Shown here piece by piece: positions 1 through 8,053 of a DNA stretch of 64,000 nucleotides; positions within the stretch are counted from its first letter, which is position 1, and each line of letters begins with the position of its first letter. The notes beneath the pieces are model-generated. The model saw only the letters and a list, made by a program, of their open reading frames with translations, had not been told where the DNA came from and ran no database searches. The position numbers and the translations under genes were made by a program. Origin of the DNA: Kangiella profundi (GTDB lineage: Bacteria > Pseudomonadota > Gammaproteobacteria > Enterobacterales > Kangiellaceae); assembly GCF_002838765.1 (NCBI RefSeq), contig NZ_CP025120.1, forward strand, positions 496,001 through 560,000, written 5' to 3'.

Positions 1-1
1 C

Positions 2-373
2 TATTTAGCCATTCTGGTCGGTCTTTATATTTTTGCCCGCCTGGTTCATTGGATGGCACAAACTTATGATTCGAATGCAACCGTCAGCGATGCTTTCGTT
101 CTGGTTGCCTATTCCTGCATGCCACTATTCCTGATCAGCATTACCAGTGCCTATCCATTATTATGGCTTAATACCCTGCTGACTCTGGTCGCCGTTGCCT
201 TAGCGTTAAGAATACTCTTCGCAGGAACGCCAATCATGATGAGAATCGATAAAGACCGTGGCATTCTGTTCACCAACTCAATTCTTACCGTAGCCCTGGT
301 ACTGATTGTGGCAGTACTTGCTATCAGCGTCATTTTCTGGGCCAACGGCATGGGGCCAGTTTTTACTCGCTAA
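2..373 (+). CDS. Yip1-family inner-membrane protein, C-terminal part
   Basis: The gene is cut by the left edge of the window: the reading frame is open from base 2, so the in-frame ATG at 53 is probably internal. The visible 123 residues hold about four hydrophobic segments. The pattern of a Tyr-Ser/Cys-x-x-Pro-Leu-Phe turn, Tyr-Pro-Leu-Leu-Trp-Leu, and an Arg-Gly-Ile-Leu-Phe step before the last helix is typical of bacterial Yip1-domain proteins. The function of these integral membrane proteins in bacteria is poorly defined. A GC-rich hairpin follows the stop at 383-401. Confidence 0.6.
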   Translation, partial: YLAILVGLYIFARLVHWMAQTYDSNATVSDAFVLVAYSCMPLFLISITSAYPLLWLNTLLTLVAVALALRILFAGTPIMMRIDKDRGILFTNSILTVALVLIVAVLAISVIFWANGMGPVFTR

Positions 374-382
374 ATATATTAA

Positions 383-401
383 GAGGGCCATGGCGGCCCT
401 C
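383..401 (+). terminator. Hairpin after the Yip1 gene, possible terminator
   Basis: A perfect 7-bp stem (GAGGGCC / GGCCCTC) with a 5-base loop lies 10 bases after the stop codon. No clear T-run follows, so termination is only a suggestion. Confidence 0.35.
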
Positions 402-435
402 AATTGCTATCGCAAGCATCAATTCTCAACATCTT

Positions 436-463
436 GTCATTCCGCACTCCGATGCGGAATCTG
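436..463. repeat. Short palindromic repeat, copy 1
   Basis: The stem ATTCCGCA / TGCGGAAT (439-446 and 453-460) encloses a 6-base loop, and a nearly identical copy is at 1452-1476. Both copies read the same way and lie on either side of the methyltransferase gene. It resembles the REP-like intergenic palindromes found across many proteobacterial genomes. Confidence 0.6.
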
Positions 464-634
464 CTCTTTGTATAAATAAAGATAAAGCACCTAATCCAAC
501 AATCGTCATAACTGACACCGTAAAACCACAAAATAATACCTTTTGAAATTCATCAGCTTCCGCGCTATTCTAAGCCTTGTCGCCTCTGAAACAATGCAAG
601 CGACATATCTAGGGGAACAGGAGTGGGGTATACG

Positions 635-1396
635 ATGGAATCTGTATATAAAGGATTTAATTTCTCTTCAAATGCTGAAAATTATCGGCGCTACCGTCCG
701 GACTATCCGGATCAGTTATTTCATTATCTAGCCATGTTGAGTGACAACCATGAAAATGCATGGGATGTGGCAACAGGCAATGGTCAAGCAGCAATTGGAC
801 TTGCTCAGAGTTTCAGTAAAGTCTATGCCTCCGATATTAGTACTCGTCAGCTTGAAAACGCTCACCAACGGAAAAACATCAAATATTTCGTCGGCAGAGC
901 CGAGCAATGTAAATTTCCTGATGAAAGCATGGACATCATAACAGTCGCACAGGCACTGCATTGGTTTGATATAGACAAATTCTTTGCTGAAGCTAAGCGA
1001 ATTCTAAAGCCCGGCGGAATTTTGGCGGTTTGGAATTATCAATTACTGCAAATCAATCACGAAGTAGACGCAGTCATCCGACATTTATACGAAAATGTAT
1101 TAAAGAACTACTGGCCTAACCAACGGGAAACTTTGGAAAATAATTTTTCAGATTACCAGTTCCCATTTCAAACCATTCCCACACCGGACTTCAAAGTTGA
1201 AAAGACCTGGACCTTCGATCAGGTCATCGGTTACCTCAACAGCTGGTCAGCAACACAGAACTATATTCAGCAGGAACAGAAAAACCCTATCAGCCAACTA
1301 TCGCAAAAACTCATCTTCGCTTGGTGTGATACAAACCACATGAAAAAAGTACAGTGGCCGATAAAACTCATCGTCTGCCGTAAGCCTGAAAATTAA
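635..1396 (+). CDS. Class I SAM-dependent methyltransferase
   Basis: A 253-residue protein of the methyltransferase-11/UbiE-like type. The SAM-binding region is seen as Trp-Asp-Val-Ala-Thr-Gly-Asn-Gly-Gln (motif I, about residue 43), followed by an acidic turn Tyr-Ala-Ser-Asp (motif II), a Val-Ala-Gln-Ala-Leu-His-Trp-Phe motif, and the Leu-Lys-Pro-Gly-Gly turn. The substrate cannot be told; homologues act on small molecules. I place the start at ATG 635 because AGGAG at 619-623 gives a reasonable spacing; an in-frame GTG at 623 overlaps that site. The gene stands alone between two copies of a short palindromic repeat, so it may be a recent acquisition. Confidence 0.8.
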   Translation: MESVYKGFNFSSNAENYRRYRPDYPDQLFHYLAMLSDNHENAWDVATGNGQAAIGLAQSFSKVYASDISTRQLENAHQRKNIKYFVGRAEQCKFPDESMDIITVAQALHWFDIDKFFAEAKRILKPGGILAVWNYQLLQINHEVDAVIRHLYENVLKNYWPNQRETLENNFSDYQFPFQTIPTPDFKVEKTWTFDQVIGYLNSWSATQNYIQQEQKNPISQLSQKLIFAWCDTNHMKKVQWPIKLIVCRKPEN

Positions 1397-1451
1397 TGAA
1401 GCCAGTAGGATGTAGCCAAGCACCAGGCTCGATCTTGGTCCACTATCAAGC

Positions 1452-1476
1452 CATTCCGCACTCAGATGCGGAATCT
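1452..1476. repeat. Short palindromic repeat, copy 2
   Basis: The same stem as at 439-460 (ATTCCGCA at 1453-1460, TGCGGAAT at 1467-1474), differing by one loop base and in the same orientation. Confidence 0.6.
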
Positions 1477-1618
1477 ACATTTTCCATTCATATAAAGTCA
1501 TTGCAAAACTCAACATTTCACTCTTTAATGACCTTGGAACAACTACAGATAATAAAATTAATAATCTTTTAATCAAATATTGTTATCTAAGCTCGGTATT
1601 AACAATTAGTGAAAAGTC

Positions 1619-2083
1619 ATGAAGAAACTATTTTTCTTAGCTATTACATTTTTTTCAATTATACAAAGTAGCAATGCTTGTACAGTGGATTACACTCCTA
1701 TTGAGGACTTGATTGAAGAAGCTGAACATATTTTTATAGGATATGTTGTTGAAATTAATTATAAAGAATTTGAGAGGCATATTGAAAAATCCTATAAAGA
1801 TAGTCCATATGAAATGGGTGAAGAGGGGCTCATTTATATCGGTAGCGTAGAGTACGAATATCGCTCATTACCTATCAAAATCTTTAAGCAGACAAGCGAG
1901 GTTCCGATGTATGTTTCTGGGGGTTACTGCCAGGGAGCACAAGTTGAAGGTACTGGTAAATACATTATCATGACATATAAATATGAAGACTCAGATGGTT
2001 TTGGGAGTAAAGCATGGTCTGCAGATAACCCATATTTCAAGGAGCTTGAAAAAAAGCTTTATGAAAAGTTTGAAACTAAATAG
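1619..2083 (+). CDS. Small secreted protein of unknown function
   Basis: A 154-residue protein with a clear signal peptide (Lys-Lys, then about 14 hydrophobic residues, cleavage likely after Ser-Asn-Ala before Cys21). The mature part begins with Cys-Thr-Val and has a second Cys in Gly-Gly-Tyr-Cys-Gln-Gly, preceding a Gly-Lys-Tyr-Ile-Ile-Met strand. This spacing loosely recalls the netrin/TIMP-like fold seen in some bacterial secreted proteins, but that is a weak guess. Codon use is AT-rich compared with its neighbours. It has its own terminator at 2093-2125 and no obvious operon partners. Confidence 0.65.
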   Translation: MKKLFFLAITFFSIIQSSNACTVDYTPIEDLIEEAEHIFIGYVVEINYKEFERHIEKSYKDSPYEMGEEGLIYIGSVEYEYRSLPIKIFKQTSEVPMYVSGGYCQGAQVEGTGKYIIMTYKYEDSDGFGSKAWSADNPYFKELEKKLYEKFETK

Positions 2084-2092
2084 CTAGCGTAG

Positions 2093-2125
2093 CCTCGAAG
2101 GAACAATTGTGACTTCGAGGTTTTT
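2093..2125 (+). terminator. Rho-independent terminator of the small secreted protein gene
   Basis: The 8-bp stem CCTCGAAG / CTTCGAGG is followed by five T. An almost identical element, inverted, lies at 20753-20784. Confidence 0.75.
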
Positions 2126-2153
2126 GCTTTAAGGGACCTCTACAAGTAGTAAT

Positions 2154-3617
2154 CTAGCCCCGCGCCTTTTCAATAATCTTCGTAGTTGAAACCCCATCCA
2201 CAAAATCGAGAATAATTACCTGACCGCCATTGTTCATGACGGCTTCACCGCCGGCAATTTGGTCGGGTTTGTAATCGCCGCCTTTGACTAAAATATCAGG
2301 CAGACACTCGCCAATTAATCGTGCGGGTGTGTCTTCGGTGAACTCTACGACCCAGTCTACGCTGGCGAGTCCGGCGAGGACTTCCATACGTTGGTCAACT
2401 GGATTAACCGGTCTACCTTCGCCTTTAAGTCTGTGTACTGAATCGTCGCTATTGACGGCTACGATGAGGCGATCACCAAGAGCTGCAGCCTGTTTGAGGT
2501 AGGTGACATGGCCTGCGTGCAAAATATCAAAACAGCCATTGGTCATGACAATGGTTTCGCCACTGGCTTTGGATTTCTGTAGCAATTCTAATAACTCTGA
2601 TTCAGTGACAACCCCTTGTGATAAAGGTTGATGTTGCAACATGACATTGAGCAGTTCCTGACGGGTGGCGGTTGCTGTTCCCAGCTTGGCAACTACGATG
2701 CCTGCGGCCAGATTGGCAATCTGAGTGGCGGTTTTAAGATCAAGACCGCTGGCAAGCCCCGTTGCTAATGCTGCAACAACCGTATCGCCTGCGCCAGTCA
2801 CATCAAAAACTTCGCGAGCCTGGGTTGGTTGCAAGAATGGCTCATGGCTTTCTTCAAACAGCGCCATGCCTTTTTCGCTACGAGTTACCAACAATGCATC
2901 CAGCTTGAGGGTTTCTCTTTGTGTTTGACCTTTACTGAGGAATTCTTCCTCATTAGCACTACTACCTGCGATCAAATCAAACTCAGACTGGTTCGGTGTA
3001 ATGACGGTAGCATTCTGGTATTTAGTGAAATCTGTACCTTTGGGATCAACCACCACTGGTTTACCTGCTTTTCTGGCGGCCTGAATGATCGACTGAGGAT
3101 CCTGCAAGGTACCTTTGCCGTAGTCCGACAAGACAACTAAGTCATGTTGGCTAATCAGGTCAGCTACCAGTTCAAGGTCTATTCCTGACTGGAGTGAAAA
3201 GTCCTTTTCGAAATCGAGACGGATCAGTTGCTGGTGTCGGCTGATGATACGTAGTTTGGTGATGGTGTTCTGATGCGCTCTTTGATCAAAGGCACACTGG
3301 ATATTATGGCCATCGAGCAATTTGCTGAGACTGTCAGCAGCTTCGTCTTGACCAGTGATGCCGCATAATGTCACCTGACTGCCGAGCGCTGAGATATTGA
3401 GCGCTACGTTGCCTGCGCCACCGGCCCTATCCTCAGTTTCCTGTACATTGACCACGGGCACCGGCGCTTCTGGAGAAATACGTGAAGTACCACCATGCCA
3501 GTAGCGATCCAGCATAATGTCGCCAATTACTAAAATCTTTGCTTTGGAAAAGTCAGGTAGCGTTACTTTCAAGGGGCAAACCCAGTGATTGCTTGATGTT
3601 GCGGTAATAATACCCAT
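2154..3617 (-). CDS. hldE: Bifunctional heptose-7-phosphate kinase / heptose-1-phosphate adenylyltransferase HldE
   Basis: This enzyme makes ADP-heptose for the LPS inner core in the cytoplasm. The N-terminal PfkB/ribokinase domain (about residues 20-330) shows Gly-Asp-Ile-Met-Leu-Asp-Arg-Tyr-Trp near the start, a Gly-Gly-Ala-Gly-Asn-Val-Ala motif and the catalytic Thr-Gly-Ala-Gly-Asp-Thr. The C-terminal nucleotidyltransferase domain (about 350-487) shows Thr-Asn-Gly-Cys-Phe-Asp-Ile-Leu-His-Ala-Gly-His, the HxGH signature. The order and length match enterobacterial HldE (477 aa). The ATG at 3617 gives 487 aa; homology begins only at Leu16 (TTG at 3572), so the true start may be that TTG. Neither start has a strong ribosome-binding site. 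Confidence 0.95.
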   Translation of the reverse strand: MGIITATSSNHWVCPLKVTLPDFSKAKILVIGDIMLDRYWHGGTSRISPEAPVPVVNVQETEDRAGGAGNVALNISALGSQVTLCGITGQDEAADSLSKLLDGHNIQCAFDQRAHQNTITKLRIISRHQQLIRLDFEKDFSLQSGIDLELVADLISQHDLVVLSDYGKGTLQDPQSIIQAARKAGKPVVVDPKGTDFTKYQNATVITPNQSEFDLIAGSSANEEEFLSKGQTQRETLKLDALLVTRSEKGMALFEESHEPFLQPTQAREVFDVTGAGDTVVAALATGLASGLDLKTATQIANLAAGIVVAKLGTATATRQELLNVMLQHQPLSQGVVTESELLELLQKSKASGETIVMTNGCFDILHAGHVTYLKQAAALGDRLIVAVNSDDSVHRLKGEGRPVNPVDQRMEVLAGLASVDWVVEFTEDTPARLIGECLPDILVKGGDYKPDQIAGGEAVMNNGGQVIILDFVDGVSTTKIIEKARG

Positions 3618-3665
3618 TTGTGGGCAGGCATGTAAGAGTTAATCAGAAAATTGTGAAGAGTGTAT

Positions 3666-3693
3666 TTGCGGAGTCTATTGGTTGGGCTATAGT
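3666..3693 (+). promoter_or_regulatory. Possible sigma-70 promoter of the small lipoprotein gene
   Basis: TTGCGG (3666-3671), a 16-base spacer and TATAGT (3688-3693), about 30 bases upstream of the ATG at 3723. Confidence 0.35.
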
Positions 3694-3722
3694 AACTTTA
3701 TACCCAAAACTGGAGATATGCG

Positions 3723-4013
3723 ATGAAAGTATTGATTCAATGTTCAGTAATATCGTTAGTAAGTTTGACTTTATTAGCTTGCGCTGGAGCGCCCAAAAAA
3801 GAAAGTGCGGCTACCTGTAGAGCCGCATTGGATGTGGCTTACAAAGAGCTTAACTTTGCAGAGAGTGAAGGTTTTGCAGGAAGCGTGAACTATACCAAGG
3901 CAGCCAGCTTACTTACCGCGGCTAAAACCAACCAGACCTTTGAGTCCTATGATGCCTGTGTCAAAAATGCCAATAAGGCAAGGTACTACATTGCTGAGTC
4001 GAAGAAAGGTTAG
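3723..4013 (+). CDS. Small lipoprotein, helical
   Basis: A 96-residue protein with a lipoprotein signal: a hydrophobic stretch ending Leu-Leu-Ala-Cys (lipidated Cys20). The mature 77 residues look all-helical and carry Ala-rich segments with Tyr-Thr-Lys-Ala-Ala-x-Leu-Leu-Thr-Ala-Ala, similar in style to DUF4398-like periplasmic lipoproteins. Two further cysteines (in Ala-Thr-Cys-Arg and Asp-Ala-Cys-Val) could form a disulfide. It has its own promoter-like sequence and terminator. Function unknown. Confidence 0.75.
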   Translation: MKVLIQCSVISLVSLTLLACAGAPKKESAATCRAALDVAYKELNFAESEGFAGSVNYTKAASLLTAAKTNQTFESYDACVKNANKARYYIAESKKG

Positions 4014-4032
4014 TTGCAAGAACATAAGTATT

Positions 4033-4056
4033 AAGGCGACATCAGGTCGCCTTTTT
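4033..4056 (+). terminator. Rho-independent terminator
   Basis: The stem GGCGAC / GTCGCC is followed by five T, 20 bases after the lipoprotein stop codon. Confidence 0.8.
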
Positions 4057-4084
4057 GCTATCTGGAGATATTCAATGGGATTGA

Positions 4085-4127
4085 TTGGCCTTGCTTCGGA
4101 TAACCGTTACAATGGCTCAGAGCCATT
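4085..4127 (+). promoter_or_regulatory. Probable rnr promoter with an overlapping palindrome
   Basis: TTGGCC (4085-4090), a 17-base spacer and TACAAT (4108-4113) form a plausible sigma-70 promoter. A perfect 17-base palindrome (AATGGCTC-A-GAGCCATT, 4111-4127) covers the -10 and the expected start of transcription. It could be an operator or a 5' hairpin of the rnr mRNA. Confidence 0.4.
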
Positions 4128-4157
4128 ATTTGATAGCTCTGTAACTAGGAATACTCT

Positions 4158-6575
4158 ATGTCAAAAAGAAAGAATCAGGACCCTCAAGCTGAGCTAGAAG
4201 CCCAGCGTTATCAAAACCCTATCGCAAGCCGTCAGTTTATTCTGCGTCAGTTAGAAGAGGCCGGTGAGCCTGTATCGCTGGATCAGTTGGCCAAGCGATT
4301 GGAGATGAAGGAACCTGAGCAGGTCGAAGCGTTGCAGAAACGCTTAAACGCTATGGAGCGTGATGGCCAGTTAATATGTAATCGAAAAGGTCGTTATTGT
4401 CTGGTTGATGCTACCGATCTGGTGCGGGGCAAAGTCCTGGCGCACAGAGATGGCTACGGCTATCTCGCGCTGGAAAAAGGTGGTGATGACTGGTATTTGT
4501 CGCCACGAGAGATGCAGACCGTATTTCATGGTGATAAGGTTCTTGCGCGAGTCCGTAATGTGGATCGTCGTGGCCGCACTGAAGGCGCCATTGTTGAAAT
4601 ACTCGATGGCTCAACCAGCCACATCGTTGGCCGTCTTAACGAAGAAAATGGAATGAAGTTTGTAACTTCAGAAGACCCACGAATTTTACATGATTTAATC
4701 ATTGCACCTGACGACTGCATGAATGCCGAAATCGGTCAGGTGGTTGTTGCACAAATTGTTCAAAGACCAAAACGTAATCAGCACGCACGCGGTATCATCA
4801 CCGAAGTCTTAGGTGACTATTTATCAGCAGGAATGGAAATCGAGATTGCCATTCGCAATCATCAGATTCCTTATGAATGGCCGGATGATGTGTTATCGGA
4901 AGTGGGTGAGTTACCCGTTGAGGTTACCGAAAAAGACTGGCAGGGGCGTGTCGATTTACGCCAGTTACCACTGGTCACCATTGATGGTGAAGATGCTCGT
5001 GATTTTGATGATGCGGTGTATTGTCGTCGTAAAGCGAAAGGCGGCTGGACTTTATGGGTAGCGATTGCCGATGTCAGTCACTATGTCCGACCAGGCTCCG
5101 CGTTAGATCAGGAAGCGCTAGAGCGCGGTAATTCAGTTTACTTCCCAGAATTCGTTGTACCTATGTTGCCTGAGCTGTTATCTAACGGCTTATGTTCATT
5201 GAAGCCTAAAGTTGATCGTCTGTGTATGGTGGCCGAGATGTCATTAACGGCAACGGGGCAAGTAACTGCATCAAAGTTCTATCCAGCCGTAATGCATTCT
5301 CATGCCCGTTTTACTTATGACAAGGTATGGGGCATTTTAAGTGGCGACGAAGCATTACAAAAAGAATATGCGCCACTGGTTGGCGACCTGAAAGAACTGC
5401 ACGAATTATTTAAAGCAAGGCTAAAGTTAAAAGAAGCGCGCGGAGCCATTGAGTTTGAGACCACAGAAACGCAAATCATTTTTGACGAAAATAAAAAGAT
5501 TGAAAAAATTGTTGGCCGAGTCAGAAATGATGCCCACAAGATTATCGAAGAGTGCATGATTTGTGCCAATGTTGCAGCTGCTGAGTTCATTGAGAAACAT
5601 GAAAAGCCGGGCGTGTATCGTGTTCACGAGGGACCTTCCGAGGAGCGGCTGGAAAAATTCAGAGCGTTTCTGGGTGAGTTAGGCATTTTCCTGTTTGGTG
5701 GTTCAACACCTGAGCCTCGTCATTATCGCGAATTGCATGATGCCATTGCAGAAAGACCTGATCAGGAACTGATACAGACAATGATGCTTCGCTCAATGAT
5801 GCAGGCAGTGTACAGTCCTGACAATCAAGGGCACTTCGGTCTAGCGTTTGACTCCTATACTCACTTCACTTCACCAATCCGTCGTTATCCTGACTTATTA
5901 GTTCATCGCATCATCAAAGCGATACTGGCACGTGAGTTTGAAATGGCCGGTACAGATGGTGGCATTGAGTATGAAGAAAAAGAACTGGTAGCTTTTACTG
6001 AGCACAGCTCCATGACTGAACGTCGTGCCGATTTGGCAACACGCGATGTGGTTGATTGGCTTAAGTGTGAATACATGTTGACCCGTGTAGGAGAGGAATA
6101 TTGGGGAACCATTTCCAGTGTGACAAGCTTCGGTATTTTTGTGGCACTTGATGAATTGTTCGTCGAAGGTCTTATCCATATCAGTGAACTGGGTGATGAT
6201 TATTATCATTTTGACGCCTTGAAAATGCGCTTGATTGGAGAGCATAAACGACAGTCTTACCGAGTGGGTGATCGTGTCAAAATTAAGGTCGCCAACGTCG
6301 ATATGGAACAGCGAAATATTGATTTTGCATTAATCGAGCGTGAGTACGTTAAGCGCGAAGAACCCAAAGGACAAGAGCGTAAAAAACTCTATGCCAAAGC
6401 TAAAAAATCAGGTTCGCTCAGTGGTGATGGCAAGAAAGGGAAAGATGGTAAGAAGCGTCGTGATTACCGTAAAGGTGCTGCGAAAGGCAGTAAACCAGCC
6501 TCTGGCAGTGCCAAGAAAGGTGCGAAAAATACCAAGCCAAAACGCGGCAAGAATGGTAAGAAAAAAAGTAAGTAG
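4158..6575 (+). CDS. rnr: Ribonuclease R (3'-5' exoribonuclease)
   Basis: RNase R degrades structured RNA in the cytoplasm and acts in rRNA quality control and cold adaptation. The 805-residue length is close to the E. coli enzyme (813). From N to C: a helix-turn-helix-like segment (about 25-90), cold-shock domains, the RNB catalytic domain beginning near residue 255 with Asp-Gly-Glu-Asp-Ala-Arg-Asp-Phe-Asp-Asp-Ala-Val (metal-binding aspartates), a Thr-Ser-Pro-Ile-Arg-Arg-Tyr-Pro-Asp motif, an S1 domain (about 640-730), and a Lys/Gly-rich tail of about 70 residues. It is followed by rlmB after 30 bases, the usual gammaproteobacterial pairing. Confidence 0.97.
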   Translation: MSKRKNQDPQAELEAQRYQNPIASRQFILRQLEEAGEPVSLDQLAKRLEMKEPEQVEALQKRLNAMERDGQLICNRKGRYCLVDATDLVRGKVLAHRDGYGYLALEKGGDDWYLSPREMQTVFHGDKVLARVRNVDRRGRTEGAIVEILDGSTSHIVGRLNEENGMKFVTSEDPRILHDLIIAPDDCMNAEIGQVVVAQIVQRPKRNQHARGIITEVLGDYLSAGMEIEIAIRNHQIPYEWPDDVLSEVGELPVEVTEKDWQGRVDLRQLPLVTIDGEDARDFDDAVYCRRKAKGGWTLWVAIADVSHYVRPGSALDQEALERGNSVYFPEFVVPMLPELLSNGLCSLKPKVDRLCMVAEMSLTATGQVTASKFYPAVMHSHARFTYDKVWGILSGDEALQKEYAPLVGDLKELHELFKARLKLKEARGAIEFETTETQIIFDENKKIEKIVGRVRNDAHKIIEECMICANVAAAEFIEKHEKPGVYRVHEGPSEERLEKFRAFLGELGIFLFGGSTPEPRHYRELHDAIAERPDQELIQTMMLRSMMQAVYSPDNQGHFGLAFDSYTHFTSPIRRYPDLLVHRIIKAILAREFEMAGTDGGIEYEEKELVAFTEHSSMTERRADLATRDVVDWLKCEYMLTRVGEEYWGTISSVTSFGIFVALDELFVEGLIHISELGDDYYHFDALKMRLIGEHKRQSYRVGDRVKIKVANVDMEQRNIDFALIEREYVKREEPKGQERKKLYAKAKKSGSLSGDGKKGKDGKKRRDYRKGAAKGSKPASGSAKKGAKNTKPKRGKNGKKKSK

Positions 6576-6605
6576 CAGTTTCAACCAAATTTAAAAGAGT
6601 AACTC

Positions 6606-7346
6606 ATGTCAGAATTAGTTTATGGACTACATGCTGTCGAAGTCCTATTAAAACGTAGTAGTGAAAGAGTAGAGCGATTGTATATTCAAAGCAATCGCCA
6701 TGACCAGCGATCGCACAAAGTGGTTAAGTTGGCGCAGGATAAGAATATTCCAGTTATTCAAAAAGATCGCGACGAACTCGATGAAATGACTGACCAACGT
6801 CATCAAGGCGTAATTGCAGTTTGTCGACCAGAAAAGAAAAAAAGCTTTCATGAAAAGCATATTCCAGAATTGCTCAGTCAAATTGATGGAGCTCCACTAA
6901 TCCTGATTCTTGATGGTGTGACCGACCCGCATAATCTGGGAGCCTGTTTACGAAGCGCCGATGCAGCAGGTGTTCATATGGTGATTGCTCCAAAAGATAA
7001 CGCAGCCAGCATTACCGATGTGGTGCGCAAAGTTGCTTGTGGTGCAGCTGAAACCGTTCCGTTTATCCCAGTGACTAATTTGGTTCGAACCATGAAACAA
7101 TTACAGGAAGCTGGAGTGTGGATCGCTGGAACCGCAGGTGAAGCTGATCAGGATATTTATCAAGCCAACTTAACTGGCCCATTGGCGATTGTCATGGGCG
7201 CTGAAGGCGAGGGGATGCGTCGATTGACACGCGAAAACTGTGACTACCTGATTAAGATTCCAATGGCTGGCGAAGTATCCAGTTTAAATGTGTCTGTAGC
7301 CACAGGCGTAACTTTATTTGAGGCGGTTCGACAAAGAACAAAGTAA
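6606..7346 (+). CDS. rlmB: 23S rRNA (guanosine-2251-2'-O)-methyltransferase RlmB
   Basis: This SPOUT-class enzyme methylates G2251 in the P-loop of 23S rRNA. At 246 aa it matches E. coli RlmB (243). An N-terminal substrate-binding domain (Tyr-Gly-Leu-His-Ala-Val-Glu) is followed by the SpoU motifs: Asp-Pro-His-Asn-Leu-Gly-Ala (motif 1, about residue 110), Met-Gly-Ala-Glu-Gly-Glu-Gly-Met (motif 2) and Ile-Pro-Met-Ala-Gly-Glu-Val-Ser-Ser-Leu-Asn-Val-Ser (motif 3, knot). In relatives such as Pseudomonas the next genes are rpsF-rpsR-rplI; here they come 9.1 kb later. Confidence 0.96.
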   Translation: MSELVYGLHAVEVLLKRSSERVERLYIQSNRHDQRSHKVVKLAQDKNIPVIQKDRDELDEMTDQRHQGVIAVCRPEKKKSFHEKHIPELLSQIDGAPLILILDGVTDPHNLGACLRSADAAGVHMVIAPKDNAASITDVVRKVACGAAETVPFIPVTNLVRTMKQLQEAGVWIAGTAGEADQDIYQANLTGPLAIVMGAEGEGMRRLTRENCDYLIKIPMAGEVSSLNVSVATGVTLFEAVRQRTK

Positions 7347-7375
7347 TTGTGTTAATTGAAGGGAAGGAAATAATA

Positions 7376-8053
7376 ATGAATAAAGTTGTTTATGTTTTAT
7401 TGGGTTTATCTTTAGTAGCAAATGGTTATTTCTTATTAAATAACGAATCTGAGAAAGAAAATGTTGTCGTTAAAGAAGTCACTAAACAAAAAGCTGAAAT
7501 CAAACAAGAAGTTGAAGAACAAATCATAAAGCAGGAAGCAGTCGAGGAAAATGAAGATCTTAAACAAGAGCAATTGTATCTTGATAAAATTGCTGAACTT
7601 GAAAGTGAAATTGCATTGCTAAAACAACAGCAAGCCGATTCTTCTTCAAAATCTACAGGTGCTATTACATTTAAAACCAGCAAGGAGATGGACAAAGAGT
7701 TGGTGGAAAAGCTTAGACTGGATATGAACCAACCAAAAGAGGACTTTGACAAAGAATCTGTTGATCCTGCATGGGCATTTAGGCGACAGGACGAAGTATA
7801 TGATTTGTTTGCCAATTCCGACATTACCAATCAATTAAATCTTAAAGATGTCACTTGTAAAACGACTGTTTGCAAAGTCACTCTGGAAACCTTTGATGAT
7901 AAGCAGTCCAGTAGAATGATGGCAATGATGGATGCTTCTCAATTATTCGATAGCAGTGATTTGTTAAAGAACTTAAGCAATCAAGCTACTTTTGATGAGG
8001 AAACGAACGAAATCTTTATGTATTTGTATCAGGAAGACGAAGAGTCAGATTAA
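7376..8053 (+). CDS. Membrane-anchored coiled-coil protein, paralogue 1
   Basis: A 225-residue protein of unknown function. An N-terminal signal anchor (about residues 3-21) is followed by a Glu/Lys/Gln-rich coiled coil (about 28-90) and a C-terminal domain with two cysteines in Val-Thr-Cys-Lys-Thr-Thr-Val-Cys. The C-terminal part (Val-Asp-Pro-Ala-Trp-Ala, Gln-Asp, Ser-Asp, CysLysThrThr-x-Cys) is shared with the gene at 11833-12525, so the two are paralogues. I start at ATG 7376, which has a strong AAGGGAAGGAAA ribosome site; an in-frame GTG at 7349 is less likely. The tail overlaps the convergent pxpC stop by 4 bases. Confidence 0.75.
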   Translation: MNKVVYVLLGLSLVANGYFLLNNESEKENVVVKEVTKQKAEIKQEVEEQIIKQEAVEENEDLKQEQLYLDKIAELESEIALLKQQQADSSSKSTGAITFKTSKEMDKELVEKLRLDMNQPKEDFDKESVDPAWAFRRQDEVYDLFANSDITNQLNLKDVTCKTTVCKVTLETFDDKQSSRMMAMMDASQLFDSSDLLKNLSNQATFDEETNEIFMYLYQEDEESD

